Below are positions 36,269 to 48,867 of a DNA stretch of 64,000 nucleotides, in pieces. Every line of letters begins with the position of its first letter. Within the stretch, counting starts at the first letter, position 1. Made by a program: the position numbers and the translations under genes. The notes beneath the pieces were generated by a model, which was not told where the DNA came from, did not search any database, and saw only the letters and a list, made by a program, of their open reading frames with translations. The stretch is taken from the NCBI RefSeq assembly GCF_050624435.1, contig NC_134546.1, forward strand, positions 78,719,700 to 78,783,699. Reading direction: 5' to 3'. The DNA is from Tenrec ecaudatus (Eukaryota > Chordata > Mammalia > Afrosoricida > Tenrecidae).

Positions 36269-37124
36269 CTGAAAAATGTGAAGGTGAAATGTTCATTTAT
36301 TATCAAGTACCTAATCACAAAAATGTAACCAGCTTAGGTAAACCAAATCATGTTTCAGTGAAACAGTCCCATGTCTTCCTCTCCGTAACCAACTGGGGTC
36401 CTCCCTATGCATGTGGCATGTTGTATACTTGTTCTGGTGAGACCCTATGTTTCCATTAAGCAAACAATCAACTGAACAGCAACCAACAATACACTTGCTC
36501 TTCATTTATACAATTTTATAAGCAACTGTCTTGTTTGCTGTCTGTATACTTTTTAGTTTTAAGTTTCAGTTACTTCTGATCAGTCAGCACTTCCTATTAT
36601 TTATCGTTTCCTATGAAAATTTTATTATTAATTCTATCGGATTCACATTGATTCTGCTTAATAAGAGAATTTTTGCCTAAACATGTAATGCTTAAATATA
36701 CAGACGAGTACCTTTTGTATGTTCTAAAGACTTGACTGCTTTAAGCCATTCTGAGCTAAATTTGAAAGCTATTTTCATTAAAATGAGAGGACCTCACATC
36801 AATAACTATCTTCTACATTCATTTTGTAAACTTGGATAAACATCATGAATTGATAGCAGAAGTGATAGGCTTTACCAATCTAAACATAAGTGTCCAAGTT
36901 GACAATGTAGTCAAAGAGTAACCACATGCTCTAAAATAAGCACATAATAGAGTAAGGAAAAAAACTTTTTTTATCTTTTGAAAAAACAAATATAAAAGTC
37001 ATGAAAGTACGTGAAAAAATTAAATAATAAAAATATAGAAATAAAACTTTAAAGGCTGTTTCCAAGACATGGTATTCACTTTGCACCATGGACACTAAGG
37101 TTTGAAGAACAATCTGTTGCCTTC

Positions 37125-37300
37125 CCACTGATTTCATCTCATGGAACTCACACGTGTATCAAAACAGATCTGTGCTCCAGTATTTTCAAAGGTTGTAACA
37201 TTATGAAAGAGCACCACCAGGCCCGTCATGGCCACTAAGTGGAAGTGATCCAACAATCACTCAGGTAGTCAGCAAAAATAATTGTGCTACCCAGGGATGT
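37125..37300 (-). repeat. Older SINE between A and C, unit 4
   Basis: CTCACACGTGTATCAAAAC..CTGTGCTCCAGTATTTTC..GCACCACCAGGCCCGTC..GTGCTACCCAGGG. Confidence 0.65.
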
Positions 37301-38168
37301 TAAACTGTAAAATGATGATTCTCAAAGGATGAGCTGAAAAACTCCGCAGTCTCCCAAGTCCTGTAATCACGGAGCCAAAGGGAGCCATACTATGCTAAGA
37401 GCAGAACGAATTCTCCCAAGGTATTTTCACTGTAATTCTCTAGTAACAGCACGATGGAGGTTACAGACACAACAAGATAACTAATAACATCATAGTCAAG
37501 AAGCTATGTCATTCCTGAGTAGTTATGATTCTATTTAATGTTTTCATCTCTGATTTCTGACATAGCAAGGTATAAAACTCACTTAAACACAAACTCTCAG
37601 CCACTCTAAAACATATTGAATAGCACAAAGAAATCCTCAGGCTGCAGACTTTCAGAATCCATTATTTCCAAGATTGTGTCTACCAAACAACCACTAAAGA
37701 ATGATTGCTGCTACATGTACCATACACCACACAGGGTCTGCTTGGAGAAAATTCAGTTGACTTGAGAGCATCACTAGGAAACAGTAAAATGATATATAGT
37801 TAAAACACACGGAAGCTGTTAAGGCTTTATCTCTGCCGTGTATCAAAATTCCAGTGAGCACTTTAAAGCATTAAGAGAAACACATTAGCATTCCATAATT
37901 AATATCTGTGAATTTGCAAAACTATGACTTTTCAAATGGAGAATTTGGGGGAGTTGAAATATACCAATGGGAAAATATGAGTTCAAACTTACTGTGGTGA
38001 AAGCATTCCATTATGATTCAAGCACAAATAATAACAATGGCATATGCATGCCAAATTTCAATTCTCACAACTAAATGTGCAAACAAAAGGTGAAAAGAAA
38101 ACACATCAAGGATCCGATGACTTGCCAAGTAGCTTAATGTGCTAATTATAGTGTATCCTGACATGTAC

Positions 38169-38232
38169 CCGACTTGGATGTGTGTTGATCCTTGGGTGCT
38201 AAGTCTTGATCAGGATAAGCATCTTTGGTATC
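38169..38232 (-). CDS. Module 4 exon A (64 bp)
   Basis: Phase 0 to 1, open: DTKDAYPDQDLAPKDQHTSK and then S plus one base. Acceptor TTTCCATTCAG, donor TCGG/GTACAT, which lacks the usual A at +4 and is weaker than in modules 1-3. Confidence 0.73.
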
Positions 38233-38337
38233 CTGAATGGAAATTAAAACAAGAAGATTGATATGTAATGAACATTTTAGACAAATGTAGTCACTAACTA
38301 AAGGTAAAAATGTGGAAGTTTTTATAAAAGTTATTAC

Positions 38338-38366
38338 CTTTAAATGTCGATGTTTTATTGCAGAAT
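38338..38366 (-). CDS. Module 4 exon B (29 bp)
   Basis: Phase 1 to 0, reading (D)SAIKHRHLK. Acceptor TTTATCTTTAG, donor AAAG/GTAATAAC. Confidence 0.72.
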
Positions 38367-38796
38367 CTAAAGATAAAACTGGACAAAATCAGTGGCATGT
38401 AAATGGGACAAAAACTAATCTCACACATTCATGCGGAATTAGTAACAAGCTGAATCCTGATGCTAAGCGTTAGAAATATGTGGCTTACATAATTGGGATT
38501 TGCATGTTGGTTGTGTTTGTTACCTAAGAAGCACGAACAAAATCTGAATTCAAATTTGAAAAAGTGAAGAAACAATAGGAATATAAGTTTACCAAATATG
38601 CCATGAAGGTTTTTAAACGGAGATTATATTTTCATTCACTAAATCTGAAAATGTAAGTGCTCATAAGTGTGGAATAGCATGCTGATTGCTGTAGACCAAG
38701 GTGGTCTTTATTCTGAGATGGAAAACATGACCATGGAAAAAGGCATGTCAAATATATGGTTTAAAATGACCGTGAATCATTAATTAACATAGGCTT

Positions 38797-38985
38797 AATC
38801 ACACCCACCCAAAACTCGCTACTGTCCAGTCCATCCTGACTCATGGCAAGAAATATCCAGGGATGGACATCTTTCAGGGTACAGTTAGCCGGAACGTTCC
38901 ACCTGGTGCAGTTCTTAGATGTTGAAATGACAAATATACAGTTGCCAGCCTCAAGCTTACCCAACAGTACCACCAAGGCTCTTTA
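38797..38985 (-). repeat. AfroSINE, first of pair, unit 5
   Basis: ACCCACCCAAAACTCGCTACTG..CATCCTGACTCATGG..CACCAAGGCTCTTTAGG, antisense. Confidence 0.7.
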
Positions 38986-39202
38986 GGCTGATAGCATTGG
39001 TTCAATTAAGACCTTTGAGTCTACAATGCAAAACCGTATTTGATGGAATAAATCAACAAATTTCAGAGTGGTAAAATTAAAATTAATTACCCTTTTTTCT
39101 ACTTTTGAATGTCATTGCACTCTTTCAAATTGGTACTATTTTAAACTATACACTACTATTTTAAACTAACAATGAACTATTATTCACTATTGTTTGTGTT
39201 AG

Positions 39203-39392
39203 GTGTGTTATTGAATCAATTGCAACTTGTAACGACCCTACTGGTAGATAACAGAGGGATTCCAAGACTGGAATTTCTGTAGTAACAAATATCCGTACCT
39301 CTCTTCTCTGGACACAATGATGGGTTCTAATGGCTGATGTGCCAATTGGCAGCCAACCACTTTCAACTGTGGTGCAACCACATCTCCTTAAT
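39203..39392 (-). repeat. AfroSINE, second of pair, unit 5
   Basis: TGTTATTGAATCAATTGCAAC..GATGGGTTCTAATGGCTGATG..ACCACATCTCC, antisense. Confidence 0.65.
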
Positions 39393-39958
39393 CATTGCAT
39401 ATAATAGCATCAGTATTATAAAGTAATAAGGTATGTGGTCACCCCTAAGAATGGGTACTAGACAGCAAAGCTTCGTTGATTTTCATTAAATTAAGAACAG
39501 CATTCTGAACTATGCAAAATGTGAACGCACCATTTGGTATTTCTTTTCAGGTGGTGCTGGTTTGGTTACATTGGAATGTACTGTTTACAGTTGTAAAGTC
39601 AGACATATAGAAATATGCAGACACATTGGGTTCAAGTGGCCCATCTGTAACCTTCAAATTAATGAGCTCTTCTAGTCACAAAATTCAACCATCAACCTAC
39701 TGTTCACTATCTATGCTCACGTATGAGTACACTTTCAATGAGCTGGAAGGAAAGAACCCCCCTCCAATGACTCCTAGCTTTGTCGTTGCTGCTTTGGTTG
39801 CATGAAGAAAGCAAATACCATGTATAAGTGTGCTTGGGTGGCAGTTTGCAGAAAGGAGGCCAACCCAAAGGAAGTTGTACATAAATGGTTAGGGCAACTC
39901 AGAAGTCCACTGAAGCCAAGAGAGGGGCTGTATGATTGGATTGTCTGTGATTGTTTAC

Positions 39959-40192
39959 CTTTTCTGCTCCTTTTGTATTCTGATGGCCCTGCTTTAGCCA
40001 GGCCTTCCACGGGATCATCGCACATTACAAACTCGGCTCCTGTTATGTTCTTTTCTTTTTGTGTTAAGGTCATCCTTCCAAACTTTGCAGATGTTGAGTG
40101 GCTTGTGGTCGGTTCTGGTGGTTTATATGGAGGCCCATCATCAACATTCGACTTCTTGGGAAGTGTTTGTCTCCCACTGGAAGAATCCCAGT
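39959..40192 (-). CDS. Module 5 exon C (234 bp)
   Basis: Phase 1 to 1, open. Acceptor GATATTTCAG. It reads DWDSSSGRQTLPKKSNVDD..., core FGRMTLTQKEKN, tail PSEYKRSRK. The donor-side part of this exon and the following intron are identical by eye to module 6 exon C for about 475 bases. Confidence 0.76.
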
Positions 40193-41039
40193 CTGAAATA
40201 TCTAAAATAAAATGTTCACTTATTATAAGATAAATACTAACACTAATATTACCACCTTAGATAAATGCATAACTTCTTTTTTTCCGTGAAGCACCCCCCA
40301 AGTCATCCATTCTATGAGAAACCATCCTCTACTGTGGCCCACTCCCAGCATGTGCTATGTGCTGTGCTTACCCTGGTGAGGACTCTCGCCTGCAGTCAAT
40401 CAGAGTAGAATTCACAGAAACCAGCAGCATAGGCACCCTTGATTTACTTAAGCGTATTAGTAGTTGTCCTTCTTTATGCCTATATATCCTATATAGTTTG
40501 TGCTTTTCAGTTTTATTACATGGGTTCATTCACAATTGATTTTGCCTTCCATGAAAGTCACTTTATAAATTTTACAGGGATCCACAGTCTCTTCAAGACA
40601 TGACTTAATTGGGTTTTCCTTAGGCCATTAATCAATGTGCTTTTAATCAAAAAGCTATTGTCATTACAGTGAGAAGTCCTCTTAAATACACCATCATCAA
40701 CATTCTTTTTTAAAACATGGTTTATCTTCATGAATATACAAGAGATACCAGAGCCTTTTGTCTTATGTATTTCCATTTAAATAGAGGGGAAGTACAAGTT
40801 GACACTAGGGCCACAGAGTAGGAACATACTAGAAACAAGCAATAAATATTGAAAGGAAAAACAAAACATTTTACTCAGTTGTGAAAAACCAAATGTAAAC
40901 TTCAAAATGACAAAAGTGATCAAAACAAGAAATGTAGAAGTAAAATTTGAGAACATGTTTCTGAGTGCACTATAGTAATTTTACAACCATGCTATCTGGG
41001 TAAGAAAGCAACACAATACATCAGTTGCCTGAAAACTGA

Positions 41040-41212
41040 TTGCACACCATAGAAAAATCACACATGTGAATGAATACACAAGTACGCTCCACGATTTTTA
41101 AAGTCTATCACATTAGGCAAGTACATACCCAGGCAGTTCATGACCAGTGTGCATGTGAACCACCAATCTCTTGATTAATGTACATAAATGGTTGTGCCAC
41201 TAGGGGATTATG
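41040..41212 (-). repeat. Older SINE between A and C, unit 5
   Basis: TCACACATGTGAATGAATAC..ACGCTCCACGATTTTTAAAG..GTTGTGCCACTAGGGG. Confidence 0.55.
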
Positions 41213-42076
41213 AGGTGTAAAATGATGATTCTAAAGCATGAGCTTTGAAACTCTGGATTCCCAAGATCAATATCAGGGTGTCCAAGGGAGACCATCCTAT
41301 TATCAAAACTATAGAAAAGGTCACTTGTCATTTCCAGTGTTGTTCTCTCCTAAGTGCACCATGCTGGTGGTCAGACACAGCAAGATGAGGGATAACATCA
41401 TACTCAAAAAATTATGAAATTCGTGAGAAGTATGGTTGTATTTATTTGGTTTCATCTTTCATTTCTGATATAGCAAGGACTTAAATTCACTTCAACAAAA
41501 CCTCTTAGACACTTTAAATAATATTAAAAAAACATAAAGGGACACTGAAGCTGAAGACTTTCAGAATCCATTATTTCCAAGATTGTGTCTACCAAACAAC
41601 CACTAAAGAATGATTGCTGCTACATGTACCATACACCACACAGGGTCTGCGAAGGAGAAAATGTGGTTGATTAAGCGTATCGCTAGGACAGCAGTAAAAT
41701 GAAATAAAGTTAAAACTCACAGGAGCTGGTAAGGCTTTTCCTCTGCCATGGATCAAATATCCAGTGACCACTTTAAAGCATTAGGAAAAACACCTTAGCA
41801 TTTCATAATTCACATCTGTGAATTTCCAAAACTATAGACTTTCCAAATGAAGAACTTGGGGGAGTTGAAAATATACCAATGGGAAAATGCAAGTTCAAAA
41901 TTACTGTGGTGAAAGCATTCCATTATGATTCAAGTACCAAAAACAGATAAGGCATATGCATGCCAAATTTCAATTCTCACAACTAAATTTTCAAAAATGA
42001 AAAGAAAAAACATGACGGATCCCGCTACCTTGCCCAGTAGTTTAATGTCCTAATTATAATGTATCGTGACATGTAC

Positions 42077-42140
42077 CCGACATAGATGTGTGTTGATCCT
42101 TGGGTGATAAGTCTTGATCAGGATAAGCATCTTCGGTATT
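42077..42140 (-). CDS. Module 5 exon A (64 bp)
   Basis: Phase 0 to 1, open: NTEDAYPDQDLSPKDQHTSM and then S plus one base. Acceptor TTTCCATTCAG, donor TCGG/GTACAT, the same weak form as exon A4, its closest relative. Confidence 0.73.
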
Positions 42141-42241
42141 CTGAATGGAAATTAAAACAAGAAGATTAATATGTAATGAACATTTTAGACAAATGTAGTC
42201 ACTAAAGGTAAAAATGTGGAAGTTTTATATAAATTTATTAC

Positions 42242-42270
42242 CTTTAAATGTCGATGTTTTATTGCAGAAT
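42242..42270 (-). CDS. Module 5 exon B (29 bp)
   Basis: Phase 1 to 0, same sequence as exon B4: (D)SAIKHRHLK. Acceptor TTCTCTTTAG, donor AAAG/GTAATAAA. Confidence 0.72.
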
Positions 42271-42756
42271 CTAAAGAGAAAACTGGACAAAATCAGTGGC
42301 ATGTAAATGGGACAAAAACTAATCTCACACATTTATGCGGAATTAGTAACAAGCTGAATCATGATGCTAGGCGTTAGAAATATGTGGCTTACATAAGTGG
42401 GATTTGCATGTTGGTTGTGTTTGTTACATAAGCAGCACGAACAAAATCTGAATCCATATTTTAAAAAGTGAAGAAACAATAGGAATATAAGTTTACCAAA
42501 TATGCCGTGAAGGTTTTTAAACGGAGATTATATTTTTAATGACAACACCTGAAAATGTAAGTGCTCATAAGTGTGGAATAGCATGCTGACTTCTGTAGAC
42601 CAAGGTGGTCTTTATTCTGAGATGGAAATCATGACCATGGAAAAGGCTTGTCAAATATATTTATAAATAGGAGCAACATGCTGACCGTACAGTTAAAAAA
42701 AAAGACGATGACAAAGCTATGGGTTTTAAATGACCCTGAATCATTAATGAACATAG

Positions 42757-42957
42757 GCTTAATCACACCCACCCAAAACTCACTACTGTCCAATCCATCC
42801 TGACTCATGGCAAGAAATATCCAGGGATGGACATCTTTCAGGGTACAGTTAGCCGGAGCTTTCTACCTGGTGCAGTTCTTAGATGTTGAAATGACAAATA
42901 TACAGTTGCCAGCCTCAAGCTTACCCAACAGTACCACCAAGGCTCTTCAGGCCAACT
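42757..42957 (-). repeat. AfroSINE, first of pair, unit 6
   Basis: ACCCACCCAAAACTCACTACTG..CATCCTGACTCATGG..CACCAAGGCTCTTCAGG; nearly identical to the unit-5 copy. Confidence 0.7.
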
Positions 42958-43148
42958 AATAGCACTGGTTCAATTAAGACCTTTGATTCTACAAAGCAAA
43001 ACCATATTTGGTGCAATAAATCAACAAATTGCATACAGTGGTAAAATTAATTACCCTTTTTTCTACTTTTGAATGTCATTGTACTCTTTCAAATTGGTAC
43101 TATTTTAAACTATTCACTACTATTTTAAACTATCATTCACTGTTGTTT

Positions 43149-43352
43149 GGGTTAGGTGTGTTATTGAATCAACTGCAACTTGTTGCAGTTGATTCAATAT
43201 TGGTAGATAACAGTGGGATTCCAAGACTGGAATTTCTGTAATTACAAACATCCGTATCTCTCTTCTCTGGGCACAATGATGGGTTCTAATGGCTGACGTG
43301 CCCATTGGCAGCCAACCACTTTCAACTATGGTGCAACCACATCTCCTTAATC
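43149..43352 (-). repeat. AfroSINE, second of pair, unit 6, with palindrome
   Basis: Paralogue of 39203-39392, but bases after GCAACTTGT are replaced by an inverted copy of the preceding bases, giving 18-bp arms at 43162-43179 and 43182-43199 around TT. Confidence 0.7.
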
Positions 43353-43917
43353 ATTGCATACAATAGCATCAGTATTATAAGGTAATAAGGTATGTAGTCA
43401 CCCCTAAGAACGGGTACTAGATAGCAAAGCTTCGTTGCTTTTCATTAAATTAAGAACAGCATTCTGAATTATGCAAAATGTGAATGCACCATTTGGTATT
43501 TCTTTTCAGGTGGTGCTGGTTTGGTTACATTGGAATGTACTGTTTACAGTTGTAAAGTCAGACATATAGAAATATGCAGACACATTGGGTTCAAGTGGCC
43601 CATCTGTAACCTTCAAATTAATGAGCTCTTCTAGTCACAAAATTCAACCATCAACCTACTGTTCACTATCTATGCTCACGTATGAGTACACTTTCAATGA
43701 GCTGGAAGGAAAGAACCCCCCTCCAATGACTCCTAGCTTTGTCGTTGCTGCTTTGGTTGCATGAAGAAAGCAAATACCATGTATAAGTGTGCTTGGGTGG
43801 CAGTTTGCAGAAAGGAGGCCAACCCAAAGGAAGTTGTACATAAATGGTTAGGGCAACTCAGAAGTCCACTGAAGCCAAGAGAGGGGCTGTATGATTGGAT
43901 TGTCTGTGATTGTTTAC

Positions 43918-44160
43918 CTTTTCTGCTCCTTTTGTATTCTGATGGCCCTGCTTTAGCCAGGCCATCCACGGGATCATCGCACATTACAAACTCGGCTCCT
44001 GTTATGTCCTTTTCTTTTTGTGTTAAGGTCATCCTTCCAAACTTTGCAGATGTTGAGTGGCTTGTGGTCGTTTCTGGTGGTTTATATGGAGGCCCATCAT
44101 CAACGTTCGACTTCTTGGCAAGTGTTTGTCTCCCACTGGAAGAATCACAATCTGAAAAAT
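43918..44160 (-). CDS. Module 6 exon C (243 bp, or 234 from the second acceptor)
   Basis: Phase 1 to 1, open from both acceptors (CTTCAG before 44160, TTTCAG before 44151). The longer form reads DFSDCDSSSGRQTLAKKSNV..., core FGRMTLTQKEKD, tail PSEYKRSRK. Donor AAAAG/GTAAAC. Confidence 0.76.
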
Positions 44161-44622
44161 CTGAAGATAAAACATTCACTTATTAGAAGGTAAATAATAC
44201 CACAAATTTTACCTACTTAGATAAATACACACATTCTTGTTTCAGTGAATCGGTCCCATGTCTTCCTCTCCCTGGTACACACTCTGCCTTTATGCCATAC
44301 TGCCTTTTCTAAGGGGCATGCTTGCCCCAGTTGAAGCCCTGTTTGCAGTTCATCAGAGCAGACCCAACCGCAACAAAAACACTCGTGCTCTCGATTTAGA
44401 CAAGCTTGGTGGCAGTTGTCTTTCTTTTTGTCTAGATGTATTTTTTTTTTAATTTTTCAGTTTTATTTAGCTGGGTTCATTTAGACCTTTCTATCATTTC
44501 CTATGCATGGTATGAAACTTCATTTATCAGTTCTACAGGAATTCACAATCTTTCTTCTTAACATTTATGCCTAAATATTTAAAGTTTAGGGAGTAAGGCA
44601 ATACAACGTGTATGTTCTAGAT

Positions 44623-45428
44623 CAGGGGTGCTCACACTTTTCAGCATGCGAGTTCCTTATAAAGTGATCAAGTCAAAAAGATCTACCAAGTATAAAAATG
44701 CAAAACATATATTTATTTATTACATTTATTCATAAATCCATGGAGAATCTTTTATAAGTACAATGTATGTTTATGTACCTTGCGTAAACGCATGAGTCCA
44801 TATTGCACAACACAACACCATGAACCATGTACATTTTTGGTCATTACCTGAGTTTACTCTGATGACTTCCAGTGAATGGGATGAGCCTGGCATACATAGT
44901 CCTGGCATTCGCTTTTGACAGCCAGCCTGAAGCATACTTCCAAATGATCATCAGTCATGATGGAATGGTACTTGGACTGAATGATCTTTATGTGGAAAAG
45001 GTTAACGCACATAAAGAAGTAGAGCCGAATAATGCAGTCGAGGAGATAGCACATTTTCTCATGTTTGTGTAATTTCTTTCTGTACTTCAGCTGAATGTTG
45101 GCTTGTAGTGTCAAAAACTCCCATTCCTTGTGAAAGTGATATATTTTTGTCTTCTTATTTATTCCAGCTCCCCCATACCTTTTTATACTCTTTCTTTACA
45201 TTTAAGAGGAAAAAACCAAAGTCTAAAAATTGTTGATAACTTAGCTTCTCAGTTTTGCTGCACTTAATGCAGTTGCTTGGGCTTGTGTTTGACACCTAAG
45301 ATGTCAACTGATTGGCTTTGCTGTATATCAATTAAGTGACGGGATTGATGATAGGCTTACCTCTGTTTTTTTTAATGCCATGTGATCTACCCACACTACA
45401 TTTGTGATCGACGTATTGTGCACCCCTG
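44623..45428 (-). mobile_element. hAT DNA transposon (deletion derivative) with 8-bp TSD
   Basis: The 806-bp insert starts CAGGGGTGCTCACAC and ends GTATTGTGCACCCCTG, imperfect terminal inverted repeats typical of hAT elements. It is flanked by exact 8-bp repeats TTCTAGAT (44615-44622; 45429-45436). On the minus strand it keeps a C-terminal transposase remnant with the hAT-like segment KYHSIMTDDHLEVCFRLAV; most of the transposase is gone. Matching introns of units 3, 4, 7 and 8 show the empty site, so it inserted after the unit duplications. Family not named; it is not obviously the SPIN family. Confidence 0.85.
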
Positions 45429-46529
45429 TTCTAGATACATGACTTTATTTTGTTTGGGTTCTTTTTTAAAGCCTAATCAATGTGCTACTACTTTTAATTA
45501 AAAGACCCATTTCCATACAATGAGAAGACCTCTCATAAATATACCACCTTCAACATTCACTGTAAAGCTTTGGTTTATCATCATAAATATATAAGGGAGA
45601 CCATAGACTTTAGTGAAAAGTGTTTCCATTTAAAGATACTGGAAGTGAAAGTTGACACTAAGGCCAAAGAGTAGCAATGCGCATGAAACCAGCAATTAAT
45701 ATAGAAACAAAAATCCCTTTTTACTCTTTTTTGAAAAGCCAATTCCCATCACAAGACAAAATGTCACTTGGTGTTTTCACTGCCATTCTCTAATAAGTGC
45801 ACTATGGAGGTTTCAGACACAACAAGATGTTTGATGACTTCATACTCAAATGACTATGAAATTCTTGACTAGGGATGCTCTCATTAAAATGATTTCAGCT
45901 TTCATTTCTGATGTAGAACAGGTGTAGCTGACTTAAACAAAATGTGTCAGGCAGTCTAAATAATACTGAATAGCGTAAAGGGATCGATCCTCAGGATGAA
46001 GAGTTTCAGAATCTATTTTTTTTAAGATTGTGTCTACCAAATGGTCATTAAAGGATTAACGATACATGCACTATACATTACACATGGTCTGCTATAGAGA
46101 AAATTTAGTTGACTTAAAATCATCACTAGGGAAAAACTAAAAGGAAATACATTTTGAAACACATATGAACAGATAAGGCTTTACTTCTGGCATAGATCAA
46201 AATCCAGGGAACACGGTTGAGCATTAGGAAATAACCGGAGGGTTCTATAATTAACAGTGGTGAATTTCAAAGAAATGTAGATTTCTCAGACGAAGAATAT
46301 GTAGAGGAGAAAGTATAACAATGGAAAAATATGATTGAAGCTTATTGTGGTAAAAGCATTCCCTAATACTTCTAGATCCTTTTTTCATGCATGAATAATG
46401 ACAATGGCAGATGCCCGACTAATTTCAATCTTCACAACTAAATTTACAAAGTGAAGTAAATAAAAACAAGACCTGTGAACATGTCGAATAGCTTAATGTC
46501 CTTATTACAAAGTGTATTGTGGCACGTAC

Positions 46530-46593
46530 CTGACTTGGATGCATGTACTTCCTTGGGTGCTAATGCTTGATCAGGAGTAGCATCTCTGGTATC
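46530..46593 (-). CDS. Module 6 exon A (64 bp)
   Basis: Phase 0 to 1, open: DTRDATPDQALAPKEVHASK and then S plus one base. Acceptor TTTCTATTCAG, donor TCAG/GTACGT. Confidence 0.73.
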
Positions 46594-46699
46594 CTGAATA
46601 GAAATTAAAATGAGAGAATTAATACGTAAGACACCTTTTATACAAGCTTTAGTTACTTACTAAAGGTAAAATTGTGGAATTTTTATCAAAAGTTATTAC

Positions 46700-46728
46700 C
46701 TTGAAATGCAGGTGTTTCATTTCAGAAT
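46700..46728 (-). CDS. Module 6 exon B (29 bp)
   Basis: Phase 1 to 0, reading (D)SEMKHLHFK. Acceptor TTTGTGCTTTAG, donor CAAG/GTAATAAC. Confidence 0.72.
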
Positions 46729-46984
46729 CTAAAGCACAAATTGGACATAATCAATGGCATGTAAATATGACAAATCCTAATCTCACACATTCATGCATTC
46801 GTATCAATCTGAATCCTCATGCTGGGCTTTAGAAATATGTGACTTGCATGTTTGAGAATGGATGTTGGGTGCGTTTTTTACAAACACAATGTGAATGGAA
46901 TCTGAATCCACATTTAAAAACCGATGAAACGATAGGAACATAAATTAAGCAGTCATGCCATGAAGATTTTTAAATCGATAAAGG

Positions 46985-48195
46985 AGGCTAGGAAGGAAAA
47001 GTTTGTTTGAAGAGTGAAACAGAAGCAATTATACAATTAGGTTTGACATGAGTGAAATATAGAATCATATAACATATGATGTAATTCCCAAGTTTCAGCA
47101 AATTAAAAAGAAACAAAACATCAATCCCAAAAATCACAGGAAAAAAACACAAAGAAAATACAAATCCCAGCATAAGATATGGGCTCCCACTGAATTCTTG
47201 CCCAATTTAAGAACAATTAGTTTTGCCATCGTAACCCGGCTCAATCCTCACTTTCCTGAAATGATCACTGAACAAAAGAGTGATACGACAAAGTGTGGCG
47301 AAGAAAGGAGATGGTGTCTGGCTGTCAATGGGAATAGTGCCTGCATTCACACACGCATCCACCTAAGTGAGGAGTCAACTCAGTCCTCATGGAAGAAGCA
47401 CAGCAGCTTGGGTGATCCAAAGACTTCAATTCCAAAAATTGAGTATGGTGAAGAGAAAAGTATCTGAGCTAAAATTAAGAGCCCACAATTTGTAGAAGGC
47501 TATGGAGGGCAGAGGGAGGCCAAAACCCACCTGCAGAGTATCCAGTCAGACAGAACTGCTGGCAGATCCGCTCTGGTCAAAGGCAGAGTCCGGAGCAGCC
47601 ATACTCTCATGCAGAGACCATTGTAATCTTCATTAGGCTGGATCAGACATGACACTAGGCCTCTTTGATCTCACCATATACATGAATTGTTCCTGGTGCG
47701 AGCATCTCTTAGATGTTCCATGAGTGAGATTTCTAACCTGGCATCGTGAATGTTGACAGGAGTCTTCTTCCTCGCACCGTTATTTGTCTTTTTGGCATTA
47801 AACTATAATGATCTTTTTGTTACTGCCTTAGTGCGATTTGCTTTTATTGTCTTCTGTTGGGTTTCCCAAATGTGAACCACAGGAGGAGTGGGGGTATAAT
47901 GATAATAACAGATACAAGGCATTACAGGGATTGCAAGGGTAGAGCATGGGCATTAGGGTTGGAAAGGGGATTTCAGAAGTAAATAGGGAAGTGGAGTGAC
48001 AAAGGGAACATTAGAACTGATGCTGACTGCACGTCTCATTTTACAGGCGATTTACTCATGGGAGATGGGTGGGAGGATGCTCTAAGATAGATATAGTACA
48101 ATTCTACTTGATATGACTGAATGACAAGTATTGATTTGTATATTATGGCAATTGTGTGTCAATTGAAATATTCAGGACAAGTTCTATTATGATTA
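46985..48195 (+). mobile_element. Older L1 3' UTR in the C7-B6 intron
   Basis: Contains GAAAGGAGATGGTGTCTGGC, the AGTGAGGAGTCAACTCAG block, and a low-complexity ATGATAATAAC part; the tail is degraded. It aligns with 52222-53370 of the next unit, so both derive from one insertion before that duplication. Confidence 0.6.
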
Positions 48196-48489
48196 CAGGT
48201 GATCATTCTTTTACCTTCTCATTGAAAATAAAACAAAGAAGATTTCAAAAGTGAGATTATGTTTTCAATCACTGCAACTGAGAGTAAGACTGTCCATAAT
48301 CCACAATGGGCATATGCTGATTGATGGAGACAAAAGTCATTGTTAATCTGAGGAGCAAATCATGACCCTGAGAAAATGGATGTCAAATATGTGTATAAAT
48401 ATGAACAGCAAGTTCATTCTACAGTTAAGGAAAGATGACATAGCTATTGGTTTTAAATCATATCAAACAATGAGCAAGCACAGACCTAA

Positions 48490-48681
48490 TCATCCCCACA
48501 TAAACCACTGCTGTCGAGGCAATGGTGACTCGCTGTAAGAGGACGCCCAAGGGGGTAAATCTTATAGGGCACTGTTAGCCTGCTCTTTCCCCCTTGGTAC
48601 AGTCGTGGGCTTTGAACTGCCAAACTTACAGTTGGCAGCCTCAAGCAATCCCAACTGCCACCACGGCTCTTTAGGCCAACT
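48490..48681 (-). repeat. AfroSINE, first of pair, unit 7
   Basis: ATAAACCACTGCTGTCGAGGC..TGCTCTTTCCCCCTTGG..CCACCACGGCTCTTTAGG, antisense. Confidence 0.72.
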
Positions 48682-48867
48682 TGTAGGACCAGTTAAATCA
48701 AGGCCCTTGAATCTACATAAAGTAAGACAAATTGGATGCAATCAATCAACAATCTGTGCAGAACAGTAGAAATAAAATGGATTATCCCTGTTTCACTACA
48801 GACTGTCAGAGCACTCCTTAAAAATCATAATACATGTAAATTATTTATTCACTCTTGTTACTGGTGT

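Noticed and set aside
39697..43841. Two identical 61-codon frames (39697-39882 and 43656-43841)
   Set aside because: They fall in the converted C-exon/intron block; they reflect recent duplication, not a separate gene.
44872..45072. 66-codon plus-strand frame within the hAT element
   Set aside because: It is the opposite strand of the transposase remnant; the minus strand carries the hAT-like motif.
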